The position numbers and the translations under genes were made by a program. A model generated the notes under the pieces. The model was not told where the DNA came from, did not search any database, and saw only the letters and a list, made by a program, of their open reading frames with translations. 64,000 bases of DNA, from positions 248,001 through 312,000 of the forward strand of contig CAKOGP040001112.1 in assembly GCA_933822405.4 (NCBI GenBank), given 5' to 3'. Positions 1 to 10,772 of the stretch are shown one piece after another. How positions within the stretch are numbered: the first letter of the stretch is position 1; every line of letters begins with the position of its first letter. Origin of the DNA: Cylindrotheca closterium (Eukaryota; Bacillariophyta; Bacillariophyceae; Bacillariales; Bacillariaceae).

Positions 1-211
1 GCGTTGCTTTGGTCCTTGACGTTCGCAGCTTACCAGGGGATGCTGGCATGGAACCAGGAGGCGGTGACTTCAATGAGGATGCCTTGACAGATGATTTGTT
101 GCCTCCCTTTTTTGCGGCTTTGGGTTTGGCTTTTCCTACGGGGCGAAATCCTATTTTCTTCTTCTTGGTGACCTTCTTGGAGGATACCAAGGTGGTAATT
201 GGTTCCGACAT
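1..211 (-). CDS. Partial basic low-complexity protein (N-terminus only)
   Basis: The minus strand is open from an ATG at 209-211 to the left edge, about 70 codons with no stop. A stop codon lies in frame four codons upstream of this ATG, which supports it as the true start. The visible protein begins MSEPITTLVSSKKVTKKKKI and continues rich in Lys, Ser and Pro, as in a nuclear or nucleolar basic tail. No domain is visible, so no function is assigned. The reading frame could be the first exon of a longer gene that continues to the left. Confidence 0.5.
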   Translation of the reverse strand, partial: MSEPITTLVSSKKVTKKKKIGFRPVGKAKPKAAKKGGNKSSVKASSLKSPPPGSMPASPGKLRTSRTKAT

Positions 212-620
212 TCTGTATGTTCACTGGTTCCCTTCTTTGATGATCTGTTCTTTGATGTCCACGGTATGGTACAAGCAAAGCTGTTGATCCATGTTCGAGC
301 AGCAAACTTCTGGCGCGTTTGCCGCCACCAACTGCACCAATCGAAGAAGTCGTGTTCGAATGAGTCAGTCGATATGATATCGATGGATTGATTCAATTGA
401 AATCTGAAATCTCCGTATCTACCAGTACCAACAGTACGTCATTCAAAGCTTCAAAGATTTCTCCTCTAGACAAGAAGTACAAGAACTGTCCTATCATCAG
501 TCATAAGCGTTGTTGTTGTAGCTAGAATTTGTCGGCAGCACATCAGAATCGATAGTAGTGAATCTAAGACGCGATAGACAAACTACAAGCACAACAAGAA
601 ACAACACATCAATCGCAATC
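212..620. other. Divergent intergenic region
   Basis: About 400 nt lie between the starts of the partial minus-strand gene and the magnesium transporter. The short frames here overlap each other and lack family features. This presumably holds two divergent promoters. I see no clear repeat or RNA gene. Confidence 0.4.
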
Positions 621-1850
621 ATGACGATGATATCATACAGTAGACGGAATTCCGTCTTGGCTGCAACACTGCTACTCCTACAGCACTATTCCTTGGTGTG
701 TCAGGCCTGGAGTCCGCTGAAACCGCTATCTATCAATCCGCTTTCGATTCGCCATCAAAGTTCCAATCTTTTCAAACGCGTCCTGCCAAGAAAGATTACC
801 CTACCCTCCTTTGAATTGTCGTCCTCCAGCACGGCGGAAGAAGACTTGGACGAGATGAAGTCTGAGAATTCCGTCTTGAGAGACACGATACGACAATTGG
901 AAGAAGAAAATCAGAACTTGAAACAAAGGAACAGAATTGTGTTGGAGAGTTTTGAAGGAGAGTCCTTGTTTTGGGATCAAGATAGTGCTACTGGTATGTC
1001 ATCCGGCATTACACTAAGTGGAGACGAAATTTCTCAAGATGAACTGTGGTGTGATGAATTGGAAGGTGGTAAGTATCTTGCATTTGGCTGTTGCATAATC
1101 ATCGCTGGATGCAGTATTTTGGATATGATATGTCGCTGTTGTTCTTCAGCTGATTTCATATCAATTGTTTTGTCATTTTCCCTCATTTTCAGACCAATGC
1201 CCCGTCGAACCTGCCATTTCTTTCAAGGAGGCCCTTCGCGATCGTGCTTTGTGGTTGGTTGGATTATTGGTGATGCAATCCTTTTCGGGGATTATTCTGG
1301 GACGAAATGAAGCACTATTGGCAAACCATCCTGTCATTATTTACTTCTTGACCATGTTGGTGGGAGCGGGTGGAAATGCCGGCAATCAAGCGTCAGTGCG
1401 AGGTGAGTATAAATGTTGAATGCCACTTTTTTTAGATGCGTGGGTCGCTCTCACACAGCTATTGCCCCTTCAGTCATTCGCGGTCTAGCCTTGGGCACAC
1501 TCAATGAAAAGACCCGCAATCAATTTTTGAATCGCGAAGTCAAAATGGCGGGTGCCCTTTCAGTAATTTTGAGTGTGGCAGGATTTTTAAGGGCCATCTT
1601 GTTCAAGACGCCCTTGCCGGAAGCCATTGCGGTAACATCGGCCTTGACATTGATTGTCTTTAGCAGCGTTTGTCTCGGAGCAGTCTTGCCAATCATTTTG
1701 GAATTCATTGGTGTCGATCCAGCTCACTCATCGACGTCGATTCAGGTCATTATGGATATCCTTGGTGTGATACTGGCCGTCACTGTTTCTAGGGCAGTCT
1801 TAGACGGTCCACTGGGAGTATTCATCATGTCCAAGTTGGGATTAGTATGA
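621..1850 (+). CDS. MgtE/SLC41-type magnesium transporter, spliced
   Basis: Probable divalent-cation (Mg2+) channel/transporter of the MgtE-SLC41 family. Three exons fit consensus sites and phase: 621-1068, 1193-1402 and 1474-1850, giving 344 aa. The membrane domain carries the family signature GAGGNAGNQASVR, joined exactly across intron 2 to VIRGLALGTLNEKT, as expected for MgtE. About five membrane segments follow residue 165. The N-terminus (MTMISYSRRNSVLAATLLLL, then CQA-WSP) looks like a signal peptide with a possible plastid-type cleavage context. It is followed by a short coiled coil (about residues 75-110). It lacks the bacterial N and CBS regulatory domains. The upstream in-frame GTG at 558 is rejected as a start. 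Subcellular location (plastid envelope or endomembrane) is inference. Confidence 0.85.
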
Positions 1851-2318
1851 GAACCGCGGCATGGTGTCGGAAGGTGAAAATGACCAATTGGAACGTGTGA
1901 TAGGACTCGGAAGCCCTTTCCAGCCTACTGAAACTGCATATTGTAGAGTCCTTCAACCGGCTAACAGGTAGACAAGACAATCAGCTTCGAGTCAGCCACA
2001 GTCTCGAGCTGATGCAACCTGTGGTTCATCGACTAGACGTGTAGAAAATAAGGGAAACTCCAGGATAAAACAATGATCTAATCTTACCAACGGTGATGTA
2101 GCGTCTTTCCACATTTGTTTTACTGCTTCGCTCCTTCTGAGTGCAGATGAAGGCACTGTCAAGTATCAATAGACTAAAAGTTTGCGTAAATGAAAATGTA
2201 GGTTCTAAAATAAATTTATGCAAAATAGAAATATACACAGGGTATTCAATTGATAATCGAAAGAGTTCGCTCCAAGCGCTCTTGCAATTTCATAATTGAT
2301 TCCCTCCTTTAGGAGTCG
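1851..2318. other. Intergenic region between convergent genes
   Basis: The transporter gene (+) and the next gene (-) converge here, so this holds their 3' ends. The sequence is AT-rich toward 2150-2300. I see no supported gene. A 70-codon minus-strand frame at 2026-2238 has no family character. Confidence 0.4.
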
Positions 2319-3203
2319 TTACGATGCAGCATTCATGTTGGGGATGGTAACGCAACTCATTTCATCACTTTCGGTCCGTCGCAAGTAAAAGTCACCGTCC
2401 TCCACCGTCGTCAAATCAACGCGGCAAGCTTCGCAAGGGTCAATGATTCGAATTTCATCCAGGGGCACTAGACTTTGGAGTTGCTTTTCGCGCATTTCTT
2501 CAGTAAATAAAGGTGCTTTGCCATTGACTGGGTCATTCAAAGGAGCTTCATCAGACGATCTGTTGGAACCATAGAATGACATTGCGGGAATGGTTTGGAT
2601 GGATTCCAAAAGGTTCTTCGGGATCACCTTTCCAATATCGAAACCGACAAGCGAAGGCCTGCTGTCTCTCTTCGCATCTTCCTCTCCTTCTTTGGTCTCT
2701 TCCACTCCATCAGTTGGGCAGTTTTGTGTCATGAAGAACTTGTTCGAAATGTCCCTTAGGCTGATTCCAAGATAGGTTTCAGCTGCGTCCTTTCGGACGT
2801 CCTCAGGCTCCGGTTGCTTCTGTTGCTTGCTCAAGTCGTCTGAAGCTGATGAAACATCCAAGTGTCTTGTAGATCGATGAACACCAATGGTGGTTCCTCC
2901 ATACAATTGCTCTCTGGACCTGCGTTCATCAGAAGATCCAGAACCTGCACTTTTTTCTTCACTCAAAAAAGAAGAAGACTGATGCTTTTGTCCCAGTTTA
3001 AATAGGAGATTCATATGCTGGCGCTGATCTGTTTCTCGCTTTGCTTCAGGATTTTGTTGTGATGGTTCTATGTTCTTTAACCATCTTGGTGGTCCTTCTC
3101 CAACTGTTACTGGCTTTGTTTCATAGACTTCAGACTCTATCTGAACAGTTGCCAAGGAAGTCTCGACTACCTTGGTCTTTTTGTATACCTTGGAATTCAT
3201 CAT
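2319..3203 (-). CDS. Unknown hydrophilic protein, 294 aa
   Basis: A single uninterrupted frame begins at tandem ATGs (3198-3203) and ends at 2319. The protein is polar and probably largely disordered, rich in Ser, Glu, Lys and Gln. A few more ordered stretches are visible: AAETYLGISLRDISNKFF (about residues 140-157), GFDIGKVIPKNLLESIQ near residue 190, and a C-terminal DPCEACRVDL motif with two closely spaced cysteines. No signal peptide, membrane segment or known domain is seen. It is transcribed divergently from the PDCD2-like gene, about 350 nt away. The length and codon usage like that of its neighbours make it a likely real gene. No function is assigned. Confidence 0.65.
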   Translation of the reverse strand: MMNSKVYKKTKVVETSLATVQIESEVYETKPVTVGEGPPRWLKNIEPSQQNPEAKRETDQRQHMNLLFKLGQKHQSSSFLSEEKSAGSGSSDERRSREQLYGGTTIGVHRSTRHLDVSSASDDLSKQQKQPEPEDVRKDAAETYLGISLRDISNKFFMTQNCPTDGVEETKEGEEDAKRDSRPSLVGFDIGKVIPKNLLESIQTIPAMSFYGSNRSSDEAPLNDPVNGKAPLFTEEMREKQLQSLVPLDEIRIIDPCEACRVDLTTVEDGDFYLRRTESDEMSCVTIPNMNAAS

Positions 3204-3552
3204 CTTCGAGTAACAATGGAGCTAATGGAACCAATGATTTCAGTTTTTTTTTGGGTTTTCAAGCAGTTTTCAATTTTGTACTTCAGCCGGCCGTCACACG
3301 GTCAAAAAAAGGTGCAGGTCTGCTCGCTCTTCCTATGTATGTTTATTCAACGTCAACAAAAAACGAAGTTCAAGACTGTTGGCTGGCGATTGTAGAGGGC
3401 TGGCGACTGACAAGAATTTTCTCTCGTCACTCGGGATTGAACGAAAATCGCGCAATCAAATGCGCAGAGGATGAAGATGACATGGCCATCAAAATATCGT
3501 CACAACATTTTCAATTTTCGAAAATCCCACCCTCCAACCACATTGCATCAAG
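3204..3552. other. Divergent promoter region
   Basis: About 350 nt lie between the unknown 294-aa gene (-) and the PDCD2-like gene (+). It includes T- and A-rich tracts but no feature I can name. Confidence 0.4.
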
Positions 3553-4797
3553 ATGTGGGGCAACAATGACGATTACAGTGATAACGGTGAACCCGTAAAA
3601 CTATATGTTCCCACACAAGGGCCGCCTAGAAAAAACAGTACGGCACCAATAGAGTCCCATATCGGTGGAGTTGCATTTTCCGAGTTGGGTCCGGCTCCAA
3701 CTTGTCAGCATTGTGACGACAATATGAAGCTACTCGTACAGCTCTATCGCATAGAGAACCAAATGGAAAGATTTCTTACTGTCTACGGATGTCCGCAATC
3801 GGCATGTTTCAGCAAGCTAAAGTTCGAAAATGGATTTTCATACGGAAACGGTGTCATGTCCTGCAGAATGTTGGTGAGACCAATCCGCGAAAAGCCCAAG
3901 CCATCTGCACCGGCGGCACCAGTGAAGTCGTCATGGTATAGTGATGATGGAGATGATATGGATAATGATTGGGGTGCAGATACGGGAAGTGACAACGACG
4001 TGGCCGATTTGGAGTCGAAAATTGCGGCCATGGAAGCCAATCTAGAAGATGGTGCCATGCCAAAGAAGGAAGCAGCAGCAGCCAAGACCCCAAAAGGCAC
4101 TGTGCCAACAGCCAAGGTATCCCCCGATAGCTTCCCTTGTTACATGCTGAACCAACAAGTTGAACCACCTGCTCCTAGACAACAAATTGAAGAAGACGAT
4201 GTTGGTATGGGTGCGAGTGACGATAAGATTCGAAACATGTTGGCTCGGTACATGGCCGAAGAAGAGGATGAAGATATTCTTGCTGCACTCTCTGGAACTG
4301 CAGGTGGAGGAGGTGGTGCTGGTGGTGAAGCTGATGAGCGACTATCCGAAGAAGATCGAATCCTGCTGGGCTTTCAGGATCGTCTGCGGAGAGCTCCTCG
4401 ACAGGTCGTTAGGTATGCTCCTGGTGGCATCCCAATGTGGTCCATTCCTACAGAAGCTCCTACTGTTCCATCCTCTCCTGATGGAAATCCACGATCTTTT
4501 GAATGCCAATTGTTGCCACCGCTTTTGCTCACACTGAATGTGGACAAGTTTTCGGGAGCCGAGCAGTCAGAGTCGGGAATCAATGGCATGCTTTCCGATG
4601 GTATGAATTGGGGATCAGTGGCTGTCTTCACTCGGGCCAACCCAACGAGTGAAGTGGAAACAGAAGAAGTACTTCTTATCCAAAAGAGTGTTGATGAAAT
4701 GAGCGAGATGCAAGGACAGCCAAAGATGGACTTGGAGCCAGCTATTGCGGTTGTCGAAGATATGGATGATGATGATGAATTTACCCCGGATGCTTAG
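3553..4797 (+). CDS. PDCD2/Tsr4-family ribosome assembly protein
   Basis: Homologue of PDCD2/PDCD2L and yeast Tsr4, which act as dedicated chaperones of ribosomal protein uS5 in 40S biogenesis (family knowledge). The N-terminal part shows the family start: VAFSELGPAPTCQHCDDNMKLLVQLY followed by ERFLTVYGCPQ, with paired Cys for metal binding. The middle (about 115-280) is an acidic, low-complexity linker. The C-terminal PDCD2_C domain (about 315-365) is marked by SFECQLLPPLLLTLNVD and DGMNWGSVAVFT, the equivalent of the family's LDWGTLxVYTC. At 414 aa it falls in the usual size range. One exon, with the ATG at 3553 directly followed by MWGNNDD. The final residues are acidic. Confidence 0.88.
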   Translation: MWGNNDDYSDNGEPVKLYVPTQGPPRKNSTAPIESHIGGVAFSELGPAPTCQHCDDNMKLLVQLYRIENQMERFLTVYGCPQSACFSKLKFENGFSYGNGVMSCRMLVRPIREKPKPSAPAAPVKSSWYSDDGDDMDNDWGADTGSDNDVADLESKIAAMEANLEDGAMPKKEAAAAKTPKGTVPTAKVSPDSFPCYMLNQQVEPPAPRQQIEEDDVGMGASDDKIRNMLARYMAEEEDEDILAALSGTAGGGGGAGGEADERLSEEDRILLGFQDRLRRAPRQVVRYAPGGIPMWSIPTEAPTVPSSPDGNPRSFECQLLPPLLLTLNVDKFSGAEQSESGINGMLSDGMNWGSVAVFTRANPTSEVETEEVLLIQKSVDEMSEMQGQPKMDLEPAIAVVEDMDDDDEFTPDA

Positions 4798-4951
4798 GCT
4801 AAAGTTGTAATTTATTTAAAATAGTGTCTAGAATGAATGATAACCTTGATAGCATTTCTAACTGTAAAAGTAATCTTGTTACATAGCGTGTATTAATCTA
4901 TTCTGTTTCCGAATCCACAGTTTCGGAACCCGATGACGATTCGACCTTCTT

Positions 4952-7884
4952 TCATGACTGCAAAACACTCCGGCGCCCTCCGACCGTCTTGATAGTGCGG
5001 GCTTTGCGTTCGGGATCCAAATCTTGAGTCGCCTTTCGCTTGACAGCCGATTGGCGAATCGGTGAGCTGGTGGCCTTCTCGGGACGTCCTGGGGACAAGA
5101 TGCGACGTGGCGAGGGAAAGGATCTGGGAGAGTCAGTGGTTCGGTTGCTGCGGGTCGATCGGGCAGGAGATGCCAAGACTTTCTTGTTGGGAGTAGCACT
5201 AGATTTGACTGCAATCTTCCCACTCATAGGCTTGGTTGCTGATCGTGGGCGCACGGGCTGTTTTCGAATGGCCCGCTTGGGTGGCGGTTTCTCGTCAGCA
5301 CTGGTGGTTGGACTGCCTTCCGATGATTTATCCGACGAGAATGAAGCCGCAACACCATTACTTGTACCATCCAAGACATCCCACTCTTCCTTGTCAGCAT
5401 CTGCAGTTTTCTTCAGGGTTCGAGATCGAACGGGAATGCAAAACACGGAACTAATGTCCAATTCGTGACCCAGAGATTCATCTACCAACCTCCAGCGAGT
5501 GCGACCATGGGATCGCTTTCGTTCAGGACCAAAGACTCCATCGGGAACCATTGGTGCCAAGTGACACCACTTCAAGTCGGGAATGTACGTGAGGACAAAC
5601 CTGTAAAAGTGAACGGAGAATGGAAAAAAGTTAGTACAAAATCGATAAAATTTCAAATGATACGATCCAACACAAAAAGAAAAACGTACCAATAGGTATA
5701 TTGCTTGCCTTCCAACGCGTCATCCCGCAACTTGACCACCTTGCTGAAAAGGTTGTCGTCCTTTTCCAACACAGTCTCAACGAGTGGAAGCTTGTCGCAA
5801 TCATCCTTCCACTTGGCGTACGCCTTTTCAAACTTTGCTTGAGCATCGTCAAAGTGCTTGGCGCAATCCTTCGCCACATCTTCGTAGCGGGACTGCTTTA
5901 ATTTGGACAATAGGTCCCATTTGCCCTTGATCAATTGACGATTGGCAGCATTGGAGTCACGAAGTTCCGGATAAAGTTGCTTTTGATGATCCTGAAAGAC
6001 ATTGAATCCAGATGGTGGCTGGGGTGGTGGAACTGGTGGTCGGGGCAAATTTCGACGTTTCTTGGTCACCACCTTTTGGGTCTTGGGGGCTTCCATTAAA
6101 AGGGGCGGTGGTTGATAGGGTTGGACCTTGGCCGCCAAGGAATTGCGCACATCACGAGGCGCACGGGCAGACTTTCGTTCCACCTTGTAGACCATCATGT
6201 AACTGGGTTCTCCATTTTCCACAGAGGCATCGTCAGGAAAGCTCCAGTGACAATATTGTTGGCAAATATTGTCCGGCTTGTCAAAGTTGTTGACCTTGAC
6301 TCGAGTTCCTTCCTTGAGCCGGGAAGCTGCTTGCAATTCTGGCAATCGAGCAACATTGGCTTGGACTAATTGGGTACAAGGCACACCGTGCATCTTGGCA
6401 ATCTTGCGTGGAGTGTCATTTTCCTTGGCCACAAACCATTTAGTGGGTGTCTCCTCCTGGGTTGGTGCTTGAGGACTGGATGCAGCATGCAGAGCATCTG
6501 TTTTCGATTTGGGGACAAATAGTGTGGTACCCTTTTTCAGTTTGCTATGTACCGTGAGAGACGGATAAATGTCCCGATTCAAAAAGACGACATCCCATGG
6601 ATCCACCTTGTGCCTAGCGGCAATGTCCTTTGGTGTCCATCCGCCTTGCTTGACAATGTGTACCTCCAAGGGGCTGGAGACAATTCTGGACGGTCGAGCA
6701 AGAGCATCCTGCTTGTCGGGTGACGATGGAGCCAAAGGTTCTGCCACTACAACACCACTGCCGTTACTTTCCATGGACGTGTCGGTAACGCTACCGACGC
6801 TGCTGCTATCACCGCTCGTCGAGTCACTCGTCGATTTCGAAGGCGTCTTTGTATCGGTGGAACCTGTTGATTGGTTCTTCTTGTCATCATTACCAAAGGT
6901 CACCGCCCCCACACGAACAAATCCGATAGACTCGTAAAAGCCAATCGAATTATCCGTCGCTTGCAGAACCAAGTAATCATAGTTGGCATTGGCACTGGGC
7001 TTTTGAAATTCCAGCTGTTCAATGGCCAACTTGAGTAATTGTTTTCCACATCCCAAGGCTCCCAACAAGGAGACTTCAGCAATACGGGGCCAGACAATCC
7101 CTTCGTTGTAGGGATCTCCCAATCGGACAGTGTTTTCCAACTCTTGGGCCAAGGATCCATCCAAGTCTATTTTGCGAGCCTTCTTGGGAGGTTTCTTTGT
7201 CTCAGCAGTAGTCTCCTCCTGTTTTGGCTTCTTGGTGGATGGTTGCTTCTTGGCGCTCTCTGGTTTCGTATTCTTTCTCTTGCGGGAGGGGATTGGTGTG
7301 TGATATCTACCTTCACCGGCATAACTTTCATCATCGTCGTCATCCTTGTCTTCAAACTCAGCTTCGTCCTCTTCCTCTTCCTCTTCGGACTTAATTCCTT
7401 CCTCATCTTGTTGATCGTTTCCTTCTTTCTCCTTTTCATTAGCATCATCATCGTCGTCATCGTCATCATAGTAGAAAGAGGCTTCATTTTTGGAATCCCA
7501 CCGAAAGTTCTTTTGCCAATTGGTAAAAGTCGTGAGGGTAATGAATCCTTGCAATTTTCCTTCGTTGGATCTCGCCAAATACCCAAAACAGGGATCGTCC
7601 ACATCCAATCGATCGGCAATGTACTCCAAACTCAATGGTTTGCTCTTGCACTTTTTGAGAGAATTGCGTCTGATAGCTTCATTGCAGAGCAAGACCATTT
7701 CGGACATGCACGCCTTGAAATGGTCCCGGTCCTTGACTTCTTGCAGGATGGATCCGGACAAGTCTTTGGTGGCTTTGGGGACTTGGGAAAAGACGTAACT
7801 CGGAGATCTCAGAGGAGGTTGAGGCGCTCGGTGAGCATTCAAACCCGTCATGAGCGGGACAGTAGCGGTTTCGGAATCATCCAT
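4952..7884 (-). CDS. GNAT acetyltransferase - 2x LysM - HMG box fusion protein
   Basis: Two exons, 5690-7884 and 4952-5600, joined by an 89-nt GT-AG intron (donor GTACGT, acceptor TTTTACAG), encode about 947 aa. Domains in order: a GNAT-like fold (about 85-330) interrupted by an acidic insert (about 138-190) and a basic NLS-like stretch (200-240), with GALGCGKQLLKLAIEQL as acetyl-CoA loop and NSIGFYESIGFVRVG as the C-terminal motif; two LysM-like repeats (about 407-459 and 481-531, each with TPxxIAxxHxV and LKxGT); an HMG box (about 617-697, PPSGFNVFQDHQKQLY onward); then a conserved C-terminal module beginning FVLTYIPDLKWCHLAP, and a basic Ser/Pro/Arg tail. The ATG at 7884 is chosen; the in-frame TTG at 7893 is not a start. 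A nuclear chromatin role is inferred from the HMG box, acidic stretches and basic tail. LysM modules normally bind N-acetylglucosamine polymers, so their role here is unclear. Confidence 0.8.
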
Positions 7885-9332
7885 GGTTTCCAATTGAGGG
7901 AAAGCTGGTGCAATTTGGGTGTGGAAATATGAATGAATGATGGGTTCTCAAGAAATGAATTCCAGTCTGTTACAAGTTTTCAGGGTTGTGTTTGTCAGAA
8001 AGCAGCTGGAGAGCCAAGTGTTGTCTCTGATGCTATTTTCCTTCAGTGTCCTGAACCGATGATCCACGTTTCGTGCTTCTCAGCGCCTGAATCACAGGGC
8101 TTTTTGTGCAAAAGAATTTGGTAGAAATGCCACGAGAGAGAGAGATGTTTGGGTTTTGGTTTGACAAAGCTCGAGGTTTGGTTTTTGCCGTGTGTGCACC
8201 TGAAGGCTTTTGAGAACTGATGGACGGACTGTGAAAAATGTCGTACTTGGAACACGTGGAGATCACGTAAACCTGAATCCGGACGGCGACAGAATTGGCA
8301 GGCGAAAGCATTTCGGTACCGAAATACATCGCTGTAGAAAGTTGTGTACATTTTCTACCAAGCAATGCTCATTCAATTTGGCGCGGCAGGAAAGGCCTAA
8401 ACAAGTTCATTCAAGATCATCTCATGGATGATTCACCCAAACTCTTGACTTTCGAGACGCAAACTCGCCGCAACCCACTGAAGATGTAATGTACAATATA
8501 TTTTAAACTTGATATAGCGATGCTCTAGCGAACAAATTGAAAATGTATTGTTGTGCTCCTGTCCCTGCATCCATGTGCTGGAAGAATTTTAATTTAAAAA
8601 ATCAAAAGCTGTTGCAATAGTAGGACTATCATCCAACTACCGGTAACAGTATCCCCTACAATACTTTCTTCTATTCCTCAGAGCATGCTTCTTCTACAGA
8701 TGCGGTTGCAGACGGACGCACGAGATCAATTCCAATCTCGAATTCCCAAGCGAAACTTTGAAATCGCTTCCACAAACCTGCAGTAGTCGACAGCTTCTTG
8801 GACTCCATCACTGAAGAAACAAGACCCAACAAGAAGTAGTAGTACTAATGTTAGTACTAGTAGTACTCAAAGGACAAAACAAGGCGATGAAAAGATGATT
8901 GGATATGGTGCTATATAGTTAGTAAGTAGATTCTATTACATCAGCCACTACTGTTGTTGGGATGCTGAACAATACCGAAAAATATCTCGAGAAGAACTCT
9001 TTTTCAGAATTTATCACATCACAGTGGCACGATGCTTCTTGGCATCGAATGTAGGAGCAAGGCTCAACAATGAGTAGGTACAACAACGACAAGGACGAAT
9101 TAGAGGAAGACCGGGAATTTATAATGCTAGTAGTAGTCCATTCAGGAAGATGACTTCATGATACCGAGCGACATTATTGCTTATCGACGGCGTACTACAG
9201 TAGATACTAGCCAGCCTTGATTGGTCTTTTTTGGGCCAAGATCATGAGATTTCAACCAGTTGTGGCTTCCAAAAACTGTTAAGTACTAGCTATGCATTAA
9301 TATAAATGATCAATACATTCCCAGTACTACGC
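7885..9332. other. Long intergenic region with one small candidate ORF
   Basis: About 1.4 kb separates the HMG fusion gene from the first TPR gene. Apart from the 45-codon frame at 8671-8808, annotated separately, I see only short overlapping frames. Around 8840-8870 there is an AGTACT-rich stretch able to fold back on itself (alternating AGTACTA and TAGTACT). Confidence 0.4.
8671..8808 (-). CDS. Candidate small protein or 3' exon, 45 aa
   Basis: A 46-codon frame on the minus strand starts MESKKLSTTAGLWKRFQSFA and ends with an acidic tail and TAG. The composition (amphipathic, WKRF then AWEFEIGIDL) looks protein-like rather than random. The ATG is preceded by a polypyrimidine tract ending in TTTCTTCAG, which could be a splice acceptor, so this may be the last exon of a gene whose first exon I could not find. 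It is too short for statistical support and matches no family I know. Confidence 0.3.
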   Translation of the reverse strand: MESKKLSTTAGLWKRFQSFAWEFEIGIDLVRPSATASVEEACSEE

Positions 9333-10376
9333 TCAGGCAGCAAGTTCGTCCAAAAGCTTTTGGGTCTTGATGGTGTCTTCATGATCCGCTCCCAGACATT
9401 TTTGACGAATGTCCAATGCCTTTTTATAGGTAGTTCTGGCCTGGTCAATCTTTGATTGTTCTTTATAGACGGTTGCCATGCCATGGTGGGTGGCCGCAGT
9501 GTCAGCATGGTCTGGTCCGACAGTGCTGATGCGAATCCCTAGGGCGCGTTGAAACATTACCAAAGCCTCGGCGTATTCCTGAGAGAGGAAAAAATTTAGG
9601 TTAGTATCAAGCCACTAGATCATATAATCATATCTCTCGGCTTCCATGGTGTGACTTACATGTTGATCACACAGAAGACAGGCCATGTTCGTATACGAAT
9701 CGGCGAGATCCGGGTGCTCTCGTCCCACTTTCTTCAATCGAATGGAAAGGATCAATTGATGAACTCTCATAGCCCCTTCGAAGTTTCCCTGATTCTGCAA
9801 AACATTGGCAATAGAATTGTAGGTATCTGCGGTGCTTTCATGATCCCATCCATGAACCTTAATTCTAATCTTCAAGGCTTTTTGATAATTGTCCATAGCC
9901 TCGTCGTATTTTTCTTGACTGAACAGGACATTTGCAACCTTAAAGTAGGCCTCTGCTGTATCCCTGTGGTTCTTGCCCTTTGTTTCAAGTTTTTGATCAA
10001 GTGCCTCCTTGTAAAGTACCAGAGCCTCTTCATATCTGCCCTGTTCTCGGAGGCTGTCGGCGGTGTCTGCGATGTCGTTCTCTCCAACAGTTTCAAGAAT
10101 ACTGAAATTGTCACCACTCCTCGTGCTAATGTCAAGATCCCCACTCGTCCTTGCGCTGCTGTCGAGCCCAACGCTCCTCCCGCTTGTGTCGAGATCCTCG
10201 TTACCAGCAAAGAGAATATTTCTGACGCTTCGAGTCATGATATCTTTTTTTTCATACATGGGCTTTCTACCCAACATGGCTCGTCTGCCGAAAGGGCTGG
10301 TGGTAAGTTCCATGAGGTCTTCTGGTGCTTTGGGTGGTGGTACAACAGCATCTCTGGCTGGCATGGCGGACATCAT
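9333..10376 (-). CDS. TPR (kinesin-light-chain-like) protein, copy 1
   Basis: Two exons (9660-10376 and 9333-9578) around an 81-nt GT-AG intron in phase 0 encode about 320 aa. After an N-terminal region with SPFGRRAMLGRK and RSVRNILFAGN, the protein is a series of about five 42-residue TPRs of kinesin-light-chain type, each with a pattern like YxxALKIRxKxxGxDHxxTADTY. Such repeats are protein-binding scaffolds. There is no motor or catalytic domain. It is the shortest of three tandem paralogues on the same strand. The unspliced frame would end in a short unrelated tail (SHTMEAERYDYMI), whereas splicing restores a TPR (EYAEALVMFQRALGIRI), so the intron is well supported. Confidence 0.82.
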
Positions 10377-10772
10377 ACTAGAGTATTAAATGAAAAGTAG
10401 TGTTGTTGTATGGTATCAGAGAGGTGATGATGATGAATGAATGCAAGCGCTAATTTGCGAAAAAACAATTAATCACTTACCGGTACCGCATACGCCTTCT
10501 CGCTGGACCGAATATCAGGTCATATAAATGTTGTTTGTGGCGAAGCTGCATACAGAGTTCTGGTATGCGCGTGCCGACCCAGAATTCTGGCTGGGTACAG
10601 TTGGTCCGCTTAGTCGACTTATTAAAAGGTGCCATAATCCGACTGCCTGATCTGTCAGTGCTACCTGTAATCTAGACCATGCTATATTCTCTATGTTTAA
10701 AATGTTATGCAATTTACATTAGCAAACAAGTCCTCCACTGCATTGGCCAATTGTACTTTGCAAATCAAGGTT
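10377..10772. other. Intergenic region between TPR copies 1 and 2
   Basis: About 400 nt, holding the promoter of copy 1 and the 3' end of copy 2. It contains an ACCGGTACCG palindromic stretch near 10480. No gene is supported. Confidence 0.35.

Noticed and set aside
558..620. N-terminal extension of the magnesium transporter from 558
   Set aside because: The frame there opens with GTG and encodes polar residues ahead of a clean signal peptide that starts at ATG 621.
7039..7932. A 297-codon plus-strand frame opposite the HMG fusion gene
   Set aside because: Antisense of GAT/GAA-rich acidic coding sequence gives long hydrophobic open runs by composition. No family character.
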